Positions 10,671-22,160 are shown, numbered from the stretch's first letter. The stretch: DNA of 64,000 nucleotides from Actinoplanes nipponensis (GCF_016862275.1 NZ_BOMQ01000004.1:94242-158241); one strand, 5' to 3'. Program-made: numbers and translations. The notes: a model not told the origin generated them from the sequence alone.

Positions 10671-13600
10671 GTGACGATCGGAGGCCCGGTGGCTCTTCCG
10701 CACCCCCGAAGCGACAACCATGACTCTCGTGGTTTGTACGATCCGGCGCAGGAGCACGATGCGTGCGGCGTGGCCTTCGTGGCCGATCTGCACGGCCGCC
10801 GCTGCCACGACGTGGTCGCCAAGGGCCTCTCGGCGCTGATCCGGCTCGACCACCGCGGCGCCCGCGGCGCCGAGCACAACACCGGCGACGGCGCCGGCAT
10901 CATGATCCAGGTGCCGGACGCCTTCCTGCGGGCCGTGGTCGACTTCGACCTGCCGCCCGCCGGCTCGTACGCGACCGGCCTGGTGTTCCTGCCCAACGAC
11001 CCCGACGAGGCCGCCCGTTCGGTCGCCGTCTTCGAGAAGTACGCCCTGGTGGAGGGCGGCGACATCCTGGGCTGGCGGGACGTGCCGGTGAACCCGGCCG
11101 GGCTGGGGGAGACCGCCGAGGCGGCCCGCCCGCGGATCCGCCAGGTGTTCCTGGCCGCGCACCGCCTCACCGGCTCGAGGACCGGGCCGGCCGGCGCGCC
11201 GCTGTCGGGCCTGGAGCTCGACCGGGTCGCGTTCTGCATCCGCAAGCAGGCCGAGCGGGAGAGCTCGCAGCGCGGCGTCGCGGCGTACTTCCCGTCGCTG
11301 TCGGCGCGCACCATCACGTACAAGGGCATGCTGACGCCCGACCAGCTGCCGGCGTTCTTCCCGGACCTGACCGACGAGCGGGTGGACAGCGCGATCGCGC
11401 TGGTGCACTCGCGGTTCTCCACCAACACGTTCCCGTCGTGGCCGCTGGCCCACCCGTACAGGTTCATCGCGCACAACGGCGAGATCAACACCATCCGCGG
11501 CAACCGGAACTGGATGGCCGCCCGCGAGGCGCTGCTGGCCTCGCCGACCGTGCCCGGCACCATCAAGCGGCTGTTCCCGATCTGCACGCCCGAGGCGTCC
11601 GACTCGGCGAACTTCGACGCCGTGCTGGAGCTGCTGCACCTGTCCGGGCGCAGCCTGCCGCACGCGGTGCTGATGATGATCCCGGAGGCCTGGGAGAACG
11701 ACCCGGGCATGGACCCGGCCCGGCGCGCCTTCTACCGCTTCCACGCCAGCCTGATGGAGCCGTGGGACGGTCCGGCCAGCGTGGCGTTCACCGACGGCAG
11801 CATCATCGGCGCCGTGCTCGACCGCAACGGCCTGCGTCCCGGCCGCTGGTGGCACACCAGCGACGGGCTGGTCGTGCTGGGCAGCGAGGCCGGCGTGCTC
11901 GACCTCGACCCGGCCACCGTGGTCGCCAAGGGCCGGCTCCAGCCGGGCCGGATGTTCCTGGTCGACACCGAGGCCGGCCGGATCGTGCACGACGACGAGA
12001 TCAAGGCCGAGCTGGCCGCCGCGCAGCCGTACGACGAGTGGCTGCACGCCGGGCTGATCGACCTGCGTGACCTGCCCGCCCGCGAGCACGTCATCTACAC
12101 CCACGACTCGGTCATGCGCCGCCAGCAGGTCTTCGGCTACTCCGAGGAGGAGCTCAAGATCCTGGTCGCGCCGATGGCCCGCAGCGGCGCCGAGCCGCTG
12201 GGGTCGATGGGCACCGACACGCCGATCTCGCCGCTGTCGACCCGCCCGCGGCTGCTGTTCGACTACTTCCACCAGCTGTTCGCCCAGGTCACCAACCCGC
12301 CGCTGGACGCCATCCGCGAGGAGCTGGTGACCAGCCTGTCCACCACCATCGGGCCGGAGGGCAACCTGCTCGACCCGGGCCCGGCCAGCTGCCGGCAGAT
12401 CGTGCTGCCGTACCCGGTCATCGACAACGACGACCTGGCCAAGCTGCTCTCCATCGACGAGGACGGCGACCTGCCGGGCTTCAAGGCGGTCCGGGTCTCG
12501 GGCCTGTACCCGCTGCGCGACGGCGCCGAGGGCATGAAGGCGCGGCTCACCCAGATCTGCCGGCACGTGTCGGAGGCGATCGAGGACGGCGTGCGCATCC
12601 TGGTGCTGTCCGACCGCGACTCCAACGCCGACCTGGCGCCGATCCCGTCGCTGCTGCTCACCGCCGCGGTGCACCAGCACCTGGTCCGGGAGCAGACCCG
12701 CACCCAGGTGGCGCTGGTCGTGGAGAGCGGCGACTGCCGGGAGGTGCACCACGCGGCCGTGCTGATCGGGTACGGCGCCGCGGCGGTCAACCCGTACCTG
12801 GCCTTCGAGAGCGTGGACGACCTGATCGCCACCGGCCCGCTGGCCGGCATGGAGTCGAAGAAGGCGGTCGGCAACTACGTCAAGGCGCTCGGCAAGGGCG
12901 TCCTGAAGATCATGTCCAAGATGGGCATCTCGACGGTGTCGTCGTACTGCGGCGCGCAGGTGTTCGAGGCGGTCGGCCTGGACAACAAGCTGTTGCAGCG
13001 TTACTTCGCCGGCACCTCCGGGCGCATCGGCGGCGCCGGGCTGGCCGAGATCCACGCGGAGGTCGCGGCGCGCCACGCGAAGGCGTACCCGAAGAACCCG
13101 GCCGAGCGCAGCCACCGCCGCCTCGAGGTCGGCGGCGAGTACCAGTGGCGCCGCGAGGGCGAGGTCCACCTGTTCAACCCGGAGACCGTCTTCCTGCTGC
13201 AGCACGCCACCCGCAGCAAGCAGTACGACGTCTTCCAGCAGTACACGGCCAAGGTGGACGGTCTGGCCGAGGCGGCCGGCTCGCTGCGCGGGCTGTTCCG
13301 CTTCAAGGACCGGGTGCCCGTCCCGCTGGACGAGGTCGAGCCGGCGAGCGAGATCGTCAAGCGGTTCGCCACCGGCGCGATGAGCTACGGCTCCATCTCG
13401 GCGGAGTCCCACGAGACCCTGGCGATCGCCATGAACCGCCTCGGCGGCAAGTCCAACACCGGCGAGGGCGGCGAGGACGTCGAGCGCCTGTACGACCCCG
13501 AGCGCCGCTCGTCGGTCAAGCAGATCGCCTCCGGCCGCTTCGGCGTCACCACCGAGTACCTGGTCAACGCCGACGACCTGCAGATCAAGATGGCGCAGGG

Positions 13601-15260
13601 GGCGAAGCCGGGCGAGGGCGGCCAGCTGCCCGGCAACAAGGTGTGGCCGTGGATCGCCAAGACCCGCCACGCCACCCCGGGCGTCGGGCTGATCTCGCCG
13701 CCGCCGCACCACGACATCTACTCCATCGAGGACCTGGCCCAGCTCGTCCACGACCTGAAGAACGTCAACCCGGCTTCGCGCGTACACGTGAAGCTGGTCT
13801 CCGAGATCGGGGTCGGCACCGTCGCGGCGGGCGTGGCCAAGCTCAAGGCCGACGTGATCCTGATCTCCGGCCACGACGGCGGCACCGGCGCGTCCCCGCT
13901 GAACTCCCTCAAGCACGCCGGCTCGCCGTGGGAGCTCGGCCTGGCCGAGGCCCAGCAGACGCTGCTGCTCAACAAGCTGCGCGACCGGGTCACCGTGCAG
14001 GTCGACGGCCAGCTCAAGACCGGCCGCGACGTGATCATCGCGGCGCTGCTGGGCGCCGAGGAGTTCGGCTTCGCGACCGCGCCGCTGATCGTCTCGGGCT
14101 GCATCATGATGCGGGTCTGCCACCTGGACACCTGCCCGGTCGGCATCGCCACGCAGAACCCGGTGCTGCGCGAGCGGTTCACCGGCAAGCCGGAGTTCGT
14201 GGAGAACTTCTTCCTGTTCCTGGCCGAGGAGGTCCGGGGCTACCTGGCCCAGCTGGGCTTCCGCAGCATCGACGAGGCGATCGGGCACGCCGAGATCCTC
14301 GACGTGGCGCCGGCGGTGACCCACTGGAAGGCCAAGGGCCTGGACCTGGCGCCGGTGCTGTTCGTGCCGGAGCTGCCCGCCGGCGCGGCCCGCCGCGGCG
14401 TCGTCGCCCAGGACCACGGGCTGGAGAAGGCGCTCGACAACGAGCTGATCGCGCTGGCCGCCCCGGCCCTGAGCGAGGGCACCGAGGTCCGCGCCGAGCT
14501 GACCGTGCGCAACGACCACCGCAGCGTCGGCGCGATGCTCGGCGGCGAGGTCGCCCGCCGCTACGGCGGCAACGGCCTGCCCGACGACACCATCGCGTTC
14601 ACCCTGCGCGGCACCGGCGGCCAGTCGTTCGGCGCGTTCCTGCCGCGCGGCGTGACCCTGCGGCTGATCGGCGACACGAACGACTACGTCGCCAAGGGAC
14701 TCTCCGGCGGCCGGGTGATCGTGCGCCCGGACGAGGCCGCGCCGTTCGTCGCGGAGGACAACATCATCGCGGGCAACACCATCCTGTACGGCGCCACCGG
14801 CGGCGAGGTGTTCCTGCGGGGACGCGCGGGTGAACGCTTCGCGGTCCGCAACTCGGGTGCGGCGGCGGTCGTCGAGGGCGTCGGCGACCACGGCTGCGAG
14901 TACATGACCGGCGGCACCGTGGTGGTGCTCGGCACGGTCGGGCGCAACTTCGCCGCGGGCATGAGCGGCGGCACGGCGTTCGTGCACCGGCTCGACGCGA
15001 GCCGGGTCAACCCGGAGCTGGTCGACCTGACCCCGCTCACCGCCGAGGAGCAGGAGCTCCTGCACAGCCTCGTCCGCAAGCACCACGCCGAGACGGGCTC
15101 CGCCGTGGCGGGGCGCCTGCTCGGCGACTGGCCGGCCGCGGTGGGCGAGTTCACCGCCGTCGTGCCGCGCGACTACAAGCGCGTGATGGAACTGATCAGG
15201 ACCGCCGAAGCTGCCGGTCGGAACATCGACGAGGCGGTTATGGGGGTTACCCGTGCCTGA
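10671..15260 (+). CDS. gltB: Glutamate synthase large subunit
   Basis: Transfers the glutamine amide nitrogen to 2-oxoglutarate using electrons from GltD. The 1529-residue length fits bacterial GltB. The N-terminal nucleophile is Cys32 in [10 protein letters not shown], so a propeptide of about 31 residues must be removed to activate the glutaminase. The FMN/glutamate synthase domain covers about residues 850-1200. The 3Fe-4S cysteines lie in [16 protein letters not shown] near residues 1144-1155 (C-x5-C-x4-C), and a C-terminal beta-helix domain follows. GTG 10671 is preferred (GGAA 7 nt upstream). GTG 10689, with GGAGG only 4 nt away, is an in-frame alternative inside the propeptide. The stop overlaps gltD by 8 bp. 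Confidence 0.96.
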   Translation: MTIGGPVALPHPRSDNHDSRGLYDPAQEHDACGVAFVADLHGRRCHDVVAKGLSALIRLDHRGARGAEHNTGDGAGIMIQVPDAFLRAVVDFDLPPAGSYATGLVFLPNDPDEAARSVAVFEKYALVEGGDILGWRDVPVNPAGLGETAEAARPRIRQVFLAAHRLTGSRTGPAGAPLSGLELDRVAFCIRKQAERESSQRGVAAYFPSLSARTITYKGMLTPDQLPAFFPDLTDERVDSAIALVHSRFSTNTFPSWPLAHPYRFIAHNGEINTIRGNRNWMAAREALLASPTVPGTIKRLFPICTPEASDSANFDAVLELLHLSGRSLPHAVLMMIPEAWENDPGMDPARRAFYRFHASLMEPWDGPASVAFTDGSIIGAVLDRNGLRPGRWWHTSDGLVVLGSEAGVLDLDPATVVAKGRLQPGRMFLVDTEAGRIVHDDEIKAELAAAQPYDEWLHAGLIDLRDLPAREHVIYTHDSVMRRQQVFGYSEEELKILVAPMARSGAEPLGSMGTDTPISPLSTRPRLLFDYFHQLFAQVTNPPLDAIREELVTSLSTTIGPEGNLLDPGPASCRQIVLPYPVIDNDDLAKLLSIDEDGDLPGFKAVRVSGLYPLRDGAEGMKARLTQICRHVSEAIEDGVRILVLSDRDSNADLAPIPSLLLTAAVHQHLVREQTRTQVALVVESGDCREVHHAAVLIGYGAAAVNPYLAFESVDDLIATGPLAGMESKKAVGNYVKALGKGVLKIMSKMGISTVSSYCGAQVFEAVGLDNKLLQRYFAGTSGRIGGAGLAEIHAEVAARHAKAYPKNPAERSHRRLEVGGEYQWRREGEVHLFNPETVFLLQHATRSKQYDVFQQYTAKVDGLAEAAGSLRGLFRFKDRVPVPLDEVEPASEIVKRFATGAMSYGSISAESHETLAIAMNRLGGKSNTGEGGEDVERLYDPERRSSVKQIASGRFGVTTEYLVNADDLQIKMAQGAKPGEGGQLPGNKVWPWIAKTRHATPGVGLISPPPHHDIYSIEDLAQLVHDLKNVNPASRVHVKLVSEIGVGTVAAGVAKLKADVILISGHDGGTGASPLNSLKHAGSPWELGLAEAQQTLLLNKLRDRVTVQVDGQLKTGRDVIIAALLGAEEFGFATAPLIVSGCIMMRVCHLDTCPVGIATQNPVLRERFTGKPEFVENFFLFLAEEVRGYLAQLGFRSIDEAIGHAEILDVAPAVTHWKAKGLDLAPVLFVPELPAGAARRGVVAQDHGLEKALDNELIALAAPALSEGTEVRAELTVRNDHRSVGAMLGGEVARRYGGNGLPDDTIAFTLRGTGGQSFGAFLPRGVTLRLIGDTNDYVAKGLSGGRVIVRPDEAAPFVAEDNIIAGNTILYGATGGEVFLRGRAGERFAVRNSGAAAVVEGVGDHGCEYMTGGTVVVLGTVGRNFAAGMSGGTAFVHRLDASRVNPELVDLTPLTAEEQELLHSLVRKHHAETGSAVAGRLLGDWPAAVGEFTAVVPRDYKRVMELIRTAEAAGRNIDEAVMGVTRA

Positions 15261-16728
15261 TCCCAACGGTTTCCTGCGGTACGAGCGGCAGCTGCCGAAG
15301 CGCCGTCCGGTGCCGGTACGCATCCGCGACTGGCACGAGGTGTACCCGCCGGCGGGCGAGACGCTCATCCGTGACCAGGCGACCCGGTGCATGGACTGCG
15401 GCATCCCGTTCTGTCACGAGGGCTGCCCGCTGGGCAACCGCATCCCGGACTGGAACGACCTGGTCCGCACCGGCGCCTGGGACGCGGCGGCGGAGAGCCT
15501 GCACGCGACGAACAACTTCCCGGAGCTCACCGGCCGGCTCTGCCCGGCGCCCTGCGAGGCCGCCTGCGTGCTGGGCATCGCCGACGACCCGGTGACCATC
15601 AAGCAGGTCGAGGTGGAGATCGCCAACCACGCGTTCGCCACCGGTCTGCGCCCGCAGCCGGCCCCGAGCCAGTCCGGGCGCAGCGTCGCCGTCGTCGGTT
15701 CCGGCCCGGCCGGGCTCGCCGCCGCGCAGCAGCTGGCCCGGGCCGGCCACGCCGTGACGGTCTACGAGCGCGACGACCGGATCGGCGGGCTGCTGCGCTA
15801 CGGCATCCCGGACTTCAAGCTGGAGAAGAACCGCATCGACGAGCGGCTGGCCCAGATGGCCGCCGAGGGTGTGGTCTTCGAGACCGGGGTCGACGTGGGC
15901 GTCGACGTCACCGCCGACGACCTGCGGGAACGCTTCGACGCGGTGCTGCTCACCTGCGGCGCGCTGGCCGGCCGGGACGCCACCGACACCCCCGGCCGGC
16001 ACCTGAACGGCGTGCACCTGGCCATGGAGCACCTCGTCCCGGCCAACCGGGTGGTGTCCGGCCAGCAGGGGGGCACCCCGATCGACGCCGCCGGCAAGCA
16101 TGTGGTGATCATCGGCGGCGGTGACACCGGCGCGGACTGCCTCGGCGTCGCGCACCGGCAGGGCGCCGCGGGCGTGATCCAGCTCGACCAGTACCCGCTG
16201 CCGCCGGAGATCCGGGTCGGCGAGCTGCACCCGTGGCCGACGTGGCCGGTGATCCTGCGCAACTACCCGGCCCACGAGGAGGGCGGCGAACGCGTCTTCG
16301 GCGTGGCCGTGCAGGAGTTCGTGGACGACGGCACCGGCAGCGTGACCGCGGTCCGGGTCGCGGACGTCGTCGTCGAACGGGTCGACGGGCGCCGTACCGT
16401 CACCGTCCAGGAGGGCACCGAGCGCGACCTGCCCGCCCAGCTGGTGCTGCTGGCGATCGGCTTCGAGGGCACCGAGCAGCAGCCGCTGCTGGAGCAGTTC
16501 GGCGTGACCCGCAACAGCCGCGGCGCGGTCGACGCCGGCGACGACTGGCAGACCGGCGTGGAGGGCGTGTTCGTCGCGGGGGACATGCACCGCGGCGCCT
16601 CGCTGATCGTCTGGGCCATCGCCGAGGGCCGGGCGGCCGCCGCCGCGATCCACACCTACCTGGGTGGGTTCGGCGAGCTGCCGGCGCCGGTACGCCCGTC
16701 GTCGCAGCCGCTGGCCGCGGCCCGCTGA
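15253..16728 (+). CDS. gltD: Glutamate synthase small subunit
   Basis: NADPH-dependent flavoprotein that feeds electrons to GltB. The 491 residues carry the two N-terminal Cys clusters for 4Fe-4S centres, [17 protein letters not shown] near residue 40 and [14 protein letters not shown] near residue 97. Then come an FAD Rossmann motif ([20 protein letters not shown], about 149-168) and an NADPH-type Rossmann motif ([15 protein letters not shown]). It starts at GTG 15253 inside the end of gltB, so the two subunits are translationally coupled. A very strong hairpin follows 5 nt after the stop and closes the gltBD unit. Confidence 0.96.
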   Translation: MPDPNGFLRYERQLPKRRPVPVRIRDWHEVYPPAGETLIRDQATRCMDCGIPFCHEGCPLGNRIPDWNDLVRTGAWDAAAESLHATNNFPELTGRLCPAPCEAACVLGIADDPVTIKQVEVEIANHAFATGLRPQPAPSQSGRSVAVVGSGPAGLAAAQQLARAGHAVTVYERDDRIGGLLRYGIPDFKLEKNRIDERLAQMAAEGVVFETGVDVGVDVTADDLRERFDAVLLTCGALAGRDATDTPGRHLNGVHLAMEHLVPANRVVSGQQGGTPIDAAGKHVVIIGGGDTGADCLGVAHRQGAAGVIQLDQYPLPPEIRVGELHPWPTWPVILRNYPAHEEGGERVFGVAVQEFVDDGTGSVTAVRVADVVVERVDGRRTVTVQEGTERDLPAQLVLLAIGFEGTEQQPLLEQFGVTRNSRGAVDAGDDWQTGVEGVFVAGDMHRGASLIVWAIAEGRAAAAAIHTYLGGFGELPAPVRPSSQPLAAAR

Positions 16729-16732
16729 CACC

Positions 16733-16770
16733 GCCGGCGGCGGGACGGTTCCGACCGTCCTGCCGCCGGC
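16733..16770 (+). terminator. Strong hairpin terminator after gltBD
   Basis: A 17-bp stem (16733-16749 with 16754-16770, one G-U pair) closes a TCCG tetraloop. It starts 5 nt after the gltD stop. No poly-U follows, which is common for actinobacterial terminators. Confidence 0.75.
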
Positions 16771-16805
16771 TCTCACCCGGCGCCGCAAACGGCCGATAGA
16801 GGGAC

Positions 16806-18014
16806 GTGACCTCTTCCTCGACCACCGGTGCCCGCGGCCTCAACCGGCTGTGGCGGCTCTTCCCCACCCTCCGCGCCCTGCTCATGACCCTGGCGATCAG
16901 TCTCAGCGCGCTCGTGGTCCTCGTGACGACCGTGGCGGCCTGGTACTTCAGCCGGGACCGGCTCAGCGCGGCCGAGGCCGCGTCCTTCCTGCGCAGCCAG
17001 ATCATCACCGGCCTGGTCTGCATCCTCGTGGTGTCGCTGGTCGTGTACTGGGTCTCGGTCAGCGTGACCCGGCCGCTGCGCCAGACGCTCGCGTTCCTTC
17101 AGCGGCTGCTCGAGCGTGACCTGAGCACCCGCATGGAGGTCGACGGCCGCGACGAGGTCGGCCGGATCGGCGCCGGCCTCAACGACATGGTCGACGTGCT
17201 GACCGAGGCGATCGGCGGGATGAACACCAGCGCCACCGGGCTGTCGCGGTCCGGCTCCGAACTGGGCGACGTCAGCTCCCGGCTGGACGGCAGCGCCCGG
17301 CACACCTCCGCGCAGGCAGCCGTCGTGTCGACGGCGGCCCAGCAGGTCAGCGCCAACATCCGGACCGTGGCCGCCGGCGTCGACGAGCTCACCGCCAGCA
17401 TCGCCTCGATCGCGCAGAGCGCCACCGCCGCCGCCCGGGTCGCCGGTGACGGCGTCACCGTGGCTCAGGAGACCAACGCCACGGTCAGCCGGCTCGGCGA
17501 CAGCACCGCGGCGATCGAGGACGTGGTCCGGACGATCACCGCCATCGCCGCGCAGACGAACCTGCTCGCCCTCAACGCCACCATCGAGGCGGCCCGGGCC
17601 GGCGAGTCGGGCAAGGGCTTCGCCGTCGTCGCCGGCGAGGTGAAGCAGCTGGCCCAGCAGACCGCCGAGGCGACCGAGGACATCACCCGCCGGATCGCCG
17701 CCATTCAGGGGGAGAGCCGGGACGCCGTGCTGGCGATCAGCCGGATCGGCGAGATCATCACCGAGGTGAGCGGCCTGCAGAACACGATCGCCGCGGCGGT
17801 CGAGGAGCAGACCAGCGTGACCGGCGAGATCGCGCGCAGCGTCACCGACACGGCGCAGAGCAGCAACGACATCGCCGCCGGCATCGCCGAGGTCGCCGAC
17901 ACGGCGCAGGCGGCCTCCTCGGGCGCCTCGAGCACCCAGCAGCTGGCCACCACCGTCAACGGCACCGCGCAGGAACTGCGCCGCGTCGTCAGCCGCTTCC
18001 TGCTGGCCGATTGA
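16806..18014 (+). CDS. Methyl-accepting chemotaxis protein with almost no external sensor
   Basis: A transmembrane chemoreceptor of 402 residues that would signal to CheA/CheW. Two hydrophobic helices (about residues 20-40 and 60-80) are separated by only about 17 outside residues, too few for a ligand-binding domain. A HAMP domain follows (about 80-135), then a long coiled coil. The hairpin tip reads [20 protein letters not shown] with [19 protein letters not shown] after it, the conserved CheA/CheW contact. GTG 16806 has GAGGGA just upstream. The gene is flanked by hairpins on both sides, so it is probably monocistronic. Actinomycetes with receptors are mostly those with motile spores. The stimulus may be sensed in the membrane or cytoplasm, which is inference. 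Confidence 0.92.
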   Translation: MTSSSTTGARGLNRLWRLFPTLRALLMTLAISLSALVVLVTTVAAWYFSRDRLSAAEAASFLRSQIITGLVCILVVSLVVYWVSVSVTRPLRQTLAFLQRLLERDLSTRMEVDGRDEVGRIGAGLNDMVDVLTEAIGGMNTSATGLSRSGSELGDVSSRLDGSARHTSAQAAVVSTAAQQVSANIRTVAAGVDELTASIASIAQSATAAARVAGDGVTVAQETNATVSRLGDSTAAIEDVVRTITAIAAQTNLLALNATIEAARAGESGKGFAVVAGEVKQLAQQTAEATEDITRRIAAIQGESRDAVLAISRIGEIITEVSGLQNTIAAAVEEQTSVTGEIARSVTDTAQSSNDIAAGIAEVADTAQAASSGASSTQQLATTVNGTAQELRRVVSRFLLAD

Positions 18015-18016
18015 GC

Positions 18017-18049
18017 GCTGCCGGCCCCGCCCCGTGCCGGGTCGGCAGC
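18017..18049 (+). terminator. Hairpin after the chemoreceptor gene
   Basis: GCTGCCGGCCC (18017-18027) pairs with GGGTCGGCAGC (18039-18049), with one G-U pair and an 11-nt loop, 3 nt after the stop. A related G+C-rich block (CCGGTCCCGCCCCGTGCCGGG) is repeated about 55 bp further on, outside the stem. Confidence 0.5.
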
Positions 18050-18134
18050 ACTCCGGTCGGGCCGGTCCCGCGCCGCCGGTCCCGCCCCGTGCCGGGCCGG
18101 CCGCGCGTACCGCTCACCGCTCGGTCTCCCGGGC

Positions 18135-18344
18135 TCAGACCGGGCAGACGACCCGGACCGCCGGGGCGGCCGTCCGCGGCCGAGCCGGGCGCCGTTCGTG
18201 GTCGCCGGCCCGGGCCGCGTCGTGCAGCAGCCGCTCCCGCGCTGCGTCGCGCTCGCGCGCCTGCTCCCGCTCCGCCCGTTCCAGGACCCGCCGCCGCCTC
18301 GCCGCCGACCAGCTGAAACGTCCCGCCTGCCGCCTCAACGCCAT
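18135..18344 (-). CDS. Small basic hypothetical protein (69 residues)
   Basis: Not recognised. It begins MALRRQAGRFSWSAARRRR and continues as a highly charged single helix (VLERAEREQARERDAARERL) with heptad-like spacing, ending in a basic Pro/Arg tail. This suggests a short nucleic-acid-binding or coiled-coil protein, but no function can be named. It is supported as a real gene by a good minus-strand promoter (see 18371-18401) and a G-rich site upstream of ATG 18344. It converges with the chemoreceptor gene and is divergent from pyk. Confidence 0.5.
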   Translation of the reverse strand: MALRRQAGRFSWSAARRRRVLERAEREQARERDAARERLLHDAARAGDHERRPARPRTAAPAVRVVCPV

Positions 18345-18370
18345 CGTCACACCCCCATGACCACTGCGGC

Positions 18371-18401
18371 TGTATAACCCGCTGCTGTCAACACGTGACA
18401 A
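18371..18401 (-). promoter_or_regulatory. Minus-strand promoter with overlapping TGTCA/TGACA inverted repeat
   Basis: On the minus strand TTGTCA (18396-18401) and TATACA (18371-18376) are 19 bp apart and face the small basic gene. TTATAC, one base earlier, gives 18 bp. An inverted repeat TGTCA-5-TGACA (18386-18400) overlaps the -35 box and could be an operator. Confidence 0.5.
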
Positions 18402-18615
18402 CCCGTGGGGCGGTTCATGATTTCCGGTTCGGGGCCGGGCCCCGCCGTACCCCGTCTGCCCGCGACCGCACAGCGGCGACCGATAAGCTGGGGCTGATCG
18501 CGGTCGCTGAAGCCCGCCGACGCCGACCGGAAACACACACGGTGCGTCGCTACTTGCAGTTCATCCCCATGACGGGGGTCGGCCAGCGGGCCGATCCGAA
18601 AGAGAGACTAGCCTG

Positions 18616-20064
18616 ATGGCTGTGACACGCCGCGCAAAGATCGTCTGCACCATGGGTCCTGCCACCGCCTCCCCCGAGCGCATGCTCGGACTGGTCGAGG
18701 CCGGCATGGACGTGGCCCGGCTGAACTTCAGCCACGGCAGCCACGAGGACCACCGCAAGATCTACGACATGGTCCGCAACGCCGCCCGCGAGACCGGCCG
18801 CGCCGTCGCCGTCCTGGCCGACCTGCAGGGCCCCAAGATCCGCCTGGGCCGGTTCGCCAACGGGCCGCACCTGTGGAACACCGGCGACGTCGTCACCATC
18901 ACCAGCGACGACATCCTCGGCACCCCCGACCGGGTCAGCTGCACGTACAAGAAGCTGCCCGAGGAGGTCAAGGTCGGCGACCGGCTCCTGATCGACGACG
19001 GCAAGGTTGCGGTTGAGGTCAGCGCGGTCGAGGGTGCGGACATCCGCTGTCTCGTGACCGAGGGCGGCCCGGTCAGCAACAACAAGGGCGTCTCGCTGCC
19101 CAACGTCGCCGTCAGCGTCCCCGCGATGAGCGACAAGGACGAGGAGGACCTGCGCTTCGCGCTCGGCCTCGGCGTCGACCTGATCGCCCTGTCGTTCGTC
19201 CGCTCGCCCGACGACATCAAGCTCGTGCACCAGATCATGGCCGAGGAGGGCACGACCCTGCCCGTCATCGCCAAGGTCGAGAAGCCCGAGGCCGTGGTCC
19301 ACCTCGAGGCCATCGTGCTGGCCTTCGACGGCGTCATGGTCGCCCGCGGCGACCTCGGCGTCGAACTGCCCCTCGACCAGGTGCCGCTGGTGCAGAAGCG
19401 GGCGGTGCAGCTCTGCCGCGAGAACGCCAAGCCGGTCATCGTGGCCACCCAGATGCTCGACTCGATGATCGAGAATTCCCGCCCGACCCGCGCCGAGGCC
19501 TCCGACGTCGCCAACGCCGTCCTCGACGGCGCCGACGCGGTGATGCTGTCCGGCGAGACCTCGGTCGGCAAGTACCCGGTCCTCACCGTCAGCACCATGG
19601 CGAAGATCGTCACCACCACCGAGAGCGGCGACTTCGGCGTCCCGGTGCTCCAGCACGACCCGCGCACCCACAGCGGCGCGCTGACCGTCGCGGCCAGCCG
19701 GATCGCCCGCAACATCGGCGCCAAGGCCCTGGTCGCGTTCTCCCAGACCGGCGACACCGTCCGCCGCCTCTCCCGGCTGCACTGCGAGCTCCCGCTGCTC
19801 GCGTTCACCCCGGTCCCCGAGGTGCGCGACCAGCTCGCCCTCTCCTGGGGCGTCGAGACGTTCCTGACGGACTTCGTCCAGCACACCGACGACATGTTCC
19901 GCCAGGTCGACCAGAGCATGCTCGGCCTCGGCCTGGCCAAGCCCGGCGAGTACGTCGTGGTCGTGGCCGGCAGCCCGCCGAACGCGCCCGGCTCCACCAA
20001 CACCCTGCGCGTGCACCAGCTCGGCTCGCTCGTCGACCCGGCCTCGGTGACCCGGACCAGGTGA
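18616..20064 (+). CDS. pyk: Pyruvate kinase
   Basis: Phosphoenolpyruvate plus ADP to pyruvate plus ATP, the last glycolytic step. The 482 residues are full length. The N-terminal KIVCTMGPA and [11 protein letters not shown], the B-domain insertion, and the active-site helix with [23 protein letters not shown] and the Mg2+ ligands Glu/Asp are all present. The C-terminal domain is the regulatory region. The ATG at 18616 is preceded by GAGAG about 10 nt upstream. The stop overlaps the thioesterase GTG (GTGA), the same pyk-tesB pair as in mycobacteria. Confidence 0.97.
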   Translation: MAVTRRAKIVCTMGPATASPERMLGLVEAGMDVARLNFSHGSHEDHRKIYDMVRNAARETGRAVAVLADLQGPKIRLGRFANGPHLWNTGDVVTITSDDILGTPDRVSCTYKKLPEEVKVGDRLLIDDGKVAVEVSAVEGADIRCLVTEGGPVSNNKGVSLPNVAVSVPAMSDKDEEDLRFALGLGVDLIALSFVRSPDDIKLVHQIMAEEGTTLPVIAKVEKPEAVVHLEAIVLAFDGVMVARGDLGVELPLDQVPLVQKRAVQLCRENAKPVIVATQMLDSMIENSRPTRAEASDVANAVLDGADAVMLSGETSVGKYPVLTVSTMAKIVTTTESGDFGVPVLQHDPRTHSGALTVAASRIARNIGAKALVAFSQTGDTVRRLSRLHCELPLLAFTPVPEVRDQLALSWGVETFLTDFVQHTDDMFRQVDQSMLGLGLAKPGEYVVVVAGSPPNAPGSTNTLRVHQLGSLVDPASVTRTR

Positions 20065-20939
20065 GCACGCCGCTGACGGGACAGGCCGCCGTCGATCAGC
20101 TTCTCGAGGTGCTCGACCTCAAGCAGATCGACGCGGCCACGTTCCAGGGCGAGAGCCCACAGGTCGGCGCCCAGCGCGTCTTCGGCGGCCAGGTCGCCGG
20201 CCAGGCCCTGGTGGCCGCCGGCCGCACGGTCGACCCGGAACGCCCCGTGCACTCCCTGCACGGCTACTTCGTGCGCCCGGGCGACCCGACGGTCCCGATC
20301 GACTTCACGGTCGAGAAGATCCGCGACGGCCGCTCCTTCTCGGTACGCCGCTCCACCGCGCAGCAGCACGGCCGGACGATCTTCTTCATGTCGGCGTCGT
20401 TCCAGGTCGTCGAGCAGGGCCTCGATCACCACACGCCGCCGCCGCAGGGCGTGCCGGGCCCGGACGACACCCCGACGATGCTCGACTGGCTGGCCCGCTA
20501 CCCCGACCGCGCGGCCGCGTTCAAGAAGGCGCCGCAGGCCATCGACGTCCGCTACGTGGGCACCCCCGGATGGGTGCCCCCCGGCGACCGCGACGCGGCC
20601 GACGAGCAGCGCGTGTGGATGCGCATCAACGGCAAGCTGCCGGACGACCCGCTGATCCACGCCTGCGCCCTGACCTACGCCTCCGACCTGTCCCTGCTCG
20701 ACTCGGTGCTGTCGATGCACGGCGAGGTGTGGGGGCCGGGCGGGGTGATCGGCGCCAGCCTGGACCACGCGTTGTGGCTGCACCGGCCGTTCCGCGCGGA
20801 CGAATGGTTCCTGTACGACTGCACGAGCCCCTCGGCGAGCGGAAGCCGGGGGCTGGCCAGCGGGCGGATGTTCACCGAGGACGGCCGGCACATCGCCAGC
20901 GCCGTCCAGGAGGGGCTGCTCCGGCGGGTCGGCGCCTGA
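20061..20939 (+). CDS. tesB: Acyl-CoA thioesterase II
   Basis: Hydrolyses acyl-CoA to fatty acid plus CoA. The 292 residues form a double hot-dog. The first half carries VFGGQVAGQALVAAGRTV and LHGYFVRPGD, the second half DHALWLHRPFRADEWFLY and the catalytic-region SASGSRGLASGRMFTEDG. It is translationally coupled to pyk through a 4-bp overlap. A long bidirectional inverted repeat follows and separates it from the convergent membrane-protein gene. Confidence 0.93.
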   Translation: MSTPLTGQAAVDQLLEVLDLKQIDAATFQGESPQVGAQRVFGGQVAGQALVAAGRTVDPERPVHSLHGYFVRPGDPTVPIDFTVEKIRDGRSFSVRRSTAQQHGRTIFFMSASFQVVEQGLDHHTPPPQGVPGPDDTPTMLDWLARYPDRAAAFKKAPQAIDVRYVGTPGWVPPGDRDAADEQRVWMRINGKLPDDPLIHACALTYASDLSLLDSVLSMHGEVWGPGGVIGASLDHALWLHRPFRADEWFLYDCTSPSASGSRGLASGRMFTEDGRHIASAVQEGLLRRVGA

Positions 20940-20980
20940 CCGCTCGGCGGCCCGCTCGCCGCCCCCCACGACGGAAAAGG

Positions 20981-21045
20981 GCCCCGCCGGCGCGGGACCC
21001 CGGCCCGGCGACTGGCCGTTGGGCGGGTCCCGCCACCGGCGGGGC
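20981..21045. terminator. Long bidirectional inverted repeat between convergent genes
   Basis: The outer stem GCCCCGCCGG (20981-20990) pairs with CCGGCGGGGC (21036-21045). The inner stem CGGGACCC (20993-21000) pairs with GGGTCCCG (21025-21032), leaving a 24-nt loop. It sits between tesB (stop 20939) and the minus-strand gene ending at 21057, so it could end both transcripts. Confidence 0.65.
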
Positions 21046-21056
21046 AGGGGAAACGT

Positions 21057-22160
21057 TCAGTCCACCAGCCGGCTGCGCGTGATGATCGACGTGTCGTCCA
21101 TCCCCGGCGCCGCCTGCTCGGACGCCCGCGCCGCCGGATCCAGCAACGGCAGCGCCGCATCCTCCGGCGCCCGCGCCCGCTGCTGCTGGTGCTGCTGCGC
21201 GGTCGCGGCCGCCGCAGCCGCCTCCTCGGCCGCCGGCAACTCCGCACCCTCGGCGGTGTCCGGCACCTCGACCTGCTCGTCCGCCGCGGCCTGCGCCGCC
21301 GCACCCGGCACGGCCGCCCCGGTCACCCCGGCCAGCGCCAGCATCGCGTCGAGGTCGGCGGTGGTCCGCAGCACCTCGTCGTGGAAGCTGCCGGCCGGCT
21401 CACTCTGCCCCGGCGGCAGCTGCGCCTGCGCCCGTACCGGAGTCGGACCCGGCGCCGACAGATCCGCCATCGCCCCCGCCGACGTCCGCGGCGCCGCCCG
21501 GTGCCGCGGGCCCGACGGCCGCCGCGACCCGGCCTCGAAATCGGTCAACCCGGCCGAATACCCGGCCACCCCGACGGCGCGTTCCGAGCTCAACTCCAGC
21601 AGCCGGCCCGCCCGCGCGGCCGACGAAGCCTCCCGCAGCCGCAACGCCGCGACCAGATCGGCGACCCCCCGGATGAGCGCCGCCCCGCCGAGCACCACGA
21701 CCATCAGCTCCGGCGTCCGCACGTACGAACTGGCCGAGTAGAACCCGAGCGCGGTCTCCGCCACCCCGACGACCAGCAGCAGACCCCACACCCGGTCCGA
21801 CTCCCGCGACAGCACGCCGATCGCGATGTCGGCCGCACCCCGCACCATGAGATACCAGCCGATCATCGTGGCCGGGGTGATCCAGGAGCTGCCGTGGTCC
21901 CGCAGCAGGATGACGCCGGTGGCGGCGAACAGCACGGCCATGCCCGCGTTCAGCCACCACGTCCGCGTGCCGGCCAGCGCCCGCAGCGCCTCGGTCACGG
22001 CCGCGAACAGGATCACCGGCCCGGCCACGGTCGCCAGGTCGGCCGGTTCCAGCCGCAACACGCTCCAGGCGATCGCCAGCCACGCCACACCCGCGAACAG
22101 AAGGAACCCCCACATCCCGTCGCGGACGACGGTCAAGGGCGACGAGCCGGACCACAACAT
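21057..22160 (-). CDS. DUF308/HdeD-like membrane protein with long acidic tail
   Basis: 367 residues. The first 190 hold about six hydrophobic helices in the short-loop pattern of HdeD/DUF308 proteins (for example WGFLLFAGVAWLAIAWSVL and WLNAGMAVLFAATGVILL). The remaining 175 residues are a soluble tail rich in Ala, Pro, Glu and Gln, probably cytoplasmic and disordered, with a Gln/Ala run near residue 325. No enzymatic motif is seen; the family is linked to acid or stress resistance in enterics, which is only a loose guide here. ATG 22160 is chosen because AGGAGG lies 5 nt upstream. Confidence 0.7.
   Translation of the reverse strand: MLWSGSSPLTVVRDGMWGFLLFAGVAWLAIAWSVLRLEPADLATVAGPVILFAAVTEALRALAGTRTWWLNAGMAVLFAATGVILLRDHGSSWITPATMIGWYLMVRGAADIAIGVLSRESDRVWGLLLVVGVAETALGFYSASSYVRTPELMVVVLGGAALIRGVADLVAALRLREASSAARAGRLLELSSERAVGVAGYSAGLTDFEAGSRRPSGPRHRAAPRTSAGAMADLSAPGPTPVRAQAQLPPGQSEPAGSFHDEVLRTTADLDAMLALAGVTGAAVPGAAAQAAADEQVEVPDTAEGAELPAAEEAAAAAATAQQHQQQRARAPEDAALPLLDPAARASEQAAPGMDDTSIITRSRLVD

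Noticed and set aside
10620..15404. 1594-codon open frame on the minus strand across gltB
   Set aside because: It mirrors gltB, with shadow composition (Val/Gln/His/Arg/Asp-rich) and no recognisable domain. High G+C3 of gltB on the plus strand explains it.
18347..18538. 63-codon minus-strand frame upstream of the small basic gene
   Set aside because: Weak codon bias, no ribosome site, and it overlaps the promoter of the small basic gene.
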